The notes under the pieces: generated by a model
Told to the model about the DNA's origin: nothing
Seen by the model: only the letters and a program-made list of their open reading frames with translations
Database searches by the model: none
Part shown: positions 63,961-64,000 of the stretch, in pieces
Layout: every line of letters starts with the position of its first letter
Position numbering within the stretch: position 1 is the first letter of the stretch
Translations under genes and position numbers: made by a program
NCBI RefSeq assembly: GCF_923868895.1
Contig: NZ_OV350343.1
Location: 2,294,001-2,358,000 of the forward strand
DNA from: Halomonas sp. TD01
GTDB taxonomy: Bacteria; Pseudomonadota; Gammaproteobacteria; Pseudomonadales; Halomonadaceae
Reading direction: 5' to 3'
Length of the DNA stretch: 64,000 nucleotides

Positions 63961-64000
63961 TTAAGCAGTTTCTTCTGGTAGCTCTGCACTGTGGAAAACA
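63961..64000 (-). CDS. C-terminal end of a minus-strand gene, cut by the window
   Basis: Read on the minus strand, the last 40 bases end as VFHSAELPEETA followed by TAA at 63961-63963. The phrase has the look of a real protein C-terminus, and it would converge on the MscS gene with a weak AACCG/CGGTT hairpin (63947-63961) between. Too short to name. Confidence 0.3.
   Translation of the reverse strand, partial: VFHSAELPEETA

Noticed and set aside
63896..63964. 22-codon frame overlapping the mscS stop (TAATG)
   Set aside because: Very short, with no family likeness, and it overlaps the end of an apparent convergent gene.

Overview
The window reads as a chromosomal segment of a moderately GC-rich, salt-adapted gammaproteobacterium, most like Halomonas and relatives (Halomonadaceae). 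This is inferred from protein families and gene pairings (SstT, DbpA, YebE, PgpA, a DddC/DddA-like 3-hydroxypropionate pair, BrkB/YihY, many ion and solute transporters); no 16S gene is present to confirm it. Positions 1 to about 7,800 are accessory DNA. The rest looks like ordinary chromosome.

Region 1 (1-2,203) is insertion-sequence wreckage: the 5' part of an IS5-type transposase gene cut by a decayed IS3-family element, which abuts an inverted fragment of a related IS3 element. Region 2 (2,254-7,000, minus strand) is a complete aliphatic amidase operon, amiE-amiB-amiC-amiR-amiS, in the Pseudomonas aeruginosa order. It has an intrinsic terminator in its leader, which is where the antiterminator AmiR acts in that species, a further large hairpin upstream, a hairpin between amiE and amiB, and a clear terminator after amiS. 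amiB to amiS are visibly AT-rich. Region 3 (7,215-7,796) holds a frameshifted NadS-type antitoxin remnant and the 3' half of a CAU-anticodon tRNA with CCA, a plausible attachment site bounding the island.

Region 4 (7,981-16,740) has two tandem Crp/Fnr-like regulators, a PAS-GGDEF diguanylate cyclase, an exported serine hydrolase, an azlCD operon behind an XRE-cupin regulator with a striking 44-bp palindrome, sstT, and two small hypothetical genes. Region 5 (17,029-26,573) is a giant 2,932-residue cyclic beta-1,2-glucan synthase-like protein (GT84/GH94, NdvB type) followed by a CDP-alcohol phosphatidyltransferase. Region 6 (26,940-34,180) has a DASS transporter with a probable N-terminal frameshift, sbcDC, a DUF533 (YebE) gene and pgpA.

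Region 7 (34,303-41,300) is metabolic: a succinate-semialdehyde-type dehydrogenase behind an inverted-repeat operator, msrA, a LysR regulator divergent from an mmsA/dddC plus GMC oxidoreductase (dddA/hpdH) pair, and a cold-shock gene. Region 8 (41,350-50,560) has a heptanucleotide tandem repeat, an SLC13 permease with RCK_C domains, a carboxylesterase, and a tightly overlapping five-gene operon: an MbhD/MnhC-like fusion, three MnhD/NuoN-like proton-channel subunits and a BrkB/YihY protein. This operon is the best candidate for an uncharacterised system. Region 9 (50,641-64,000) contains PIN-PhoH ATPase, LysR/CDF, ybaK, dbpA, a RIO kinase, an AbrB-family membrane protein, an ABC exporter, a quinone oxidoreductase-like MDR enzyme, and an unknown protein with a degenerate P-loop-like motif paired with an MscS channel.
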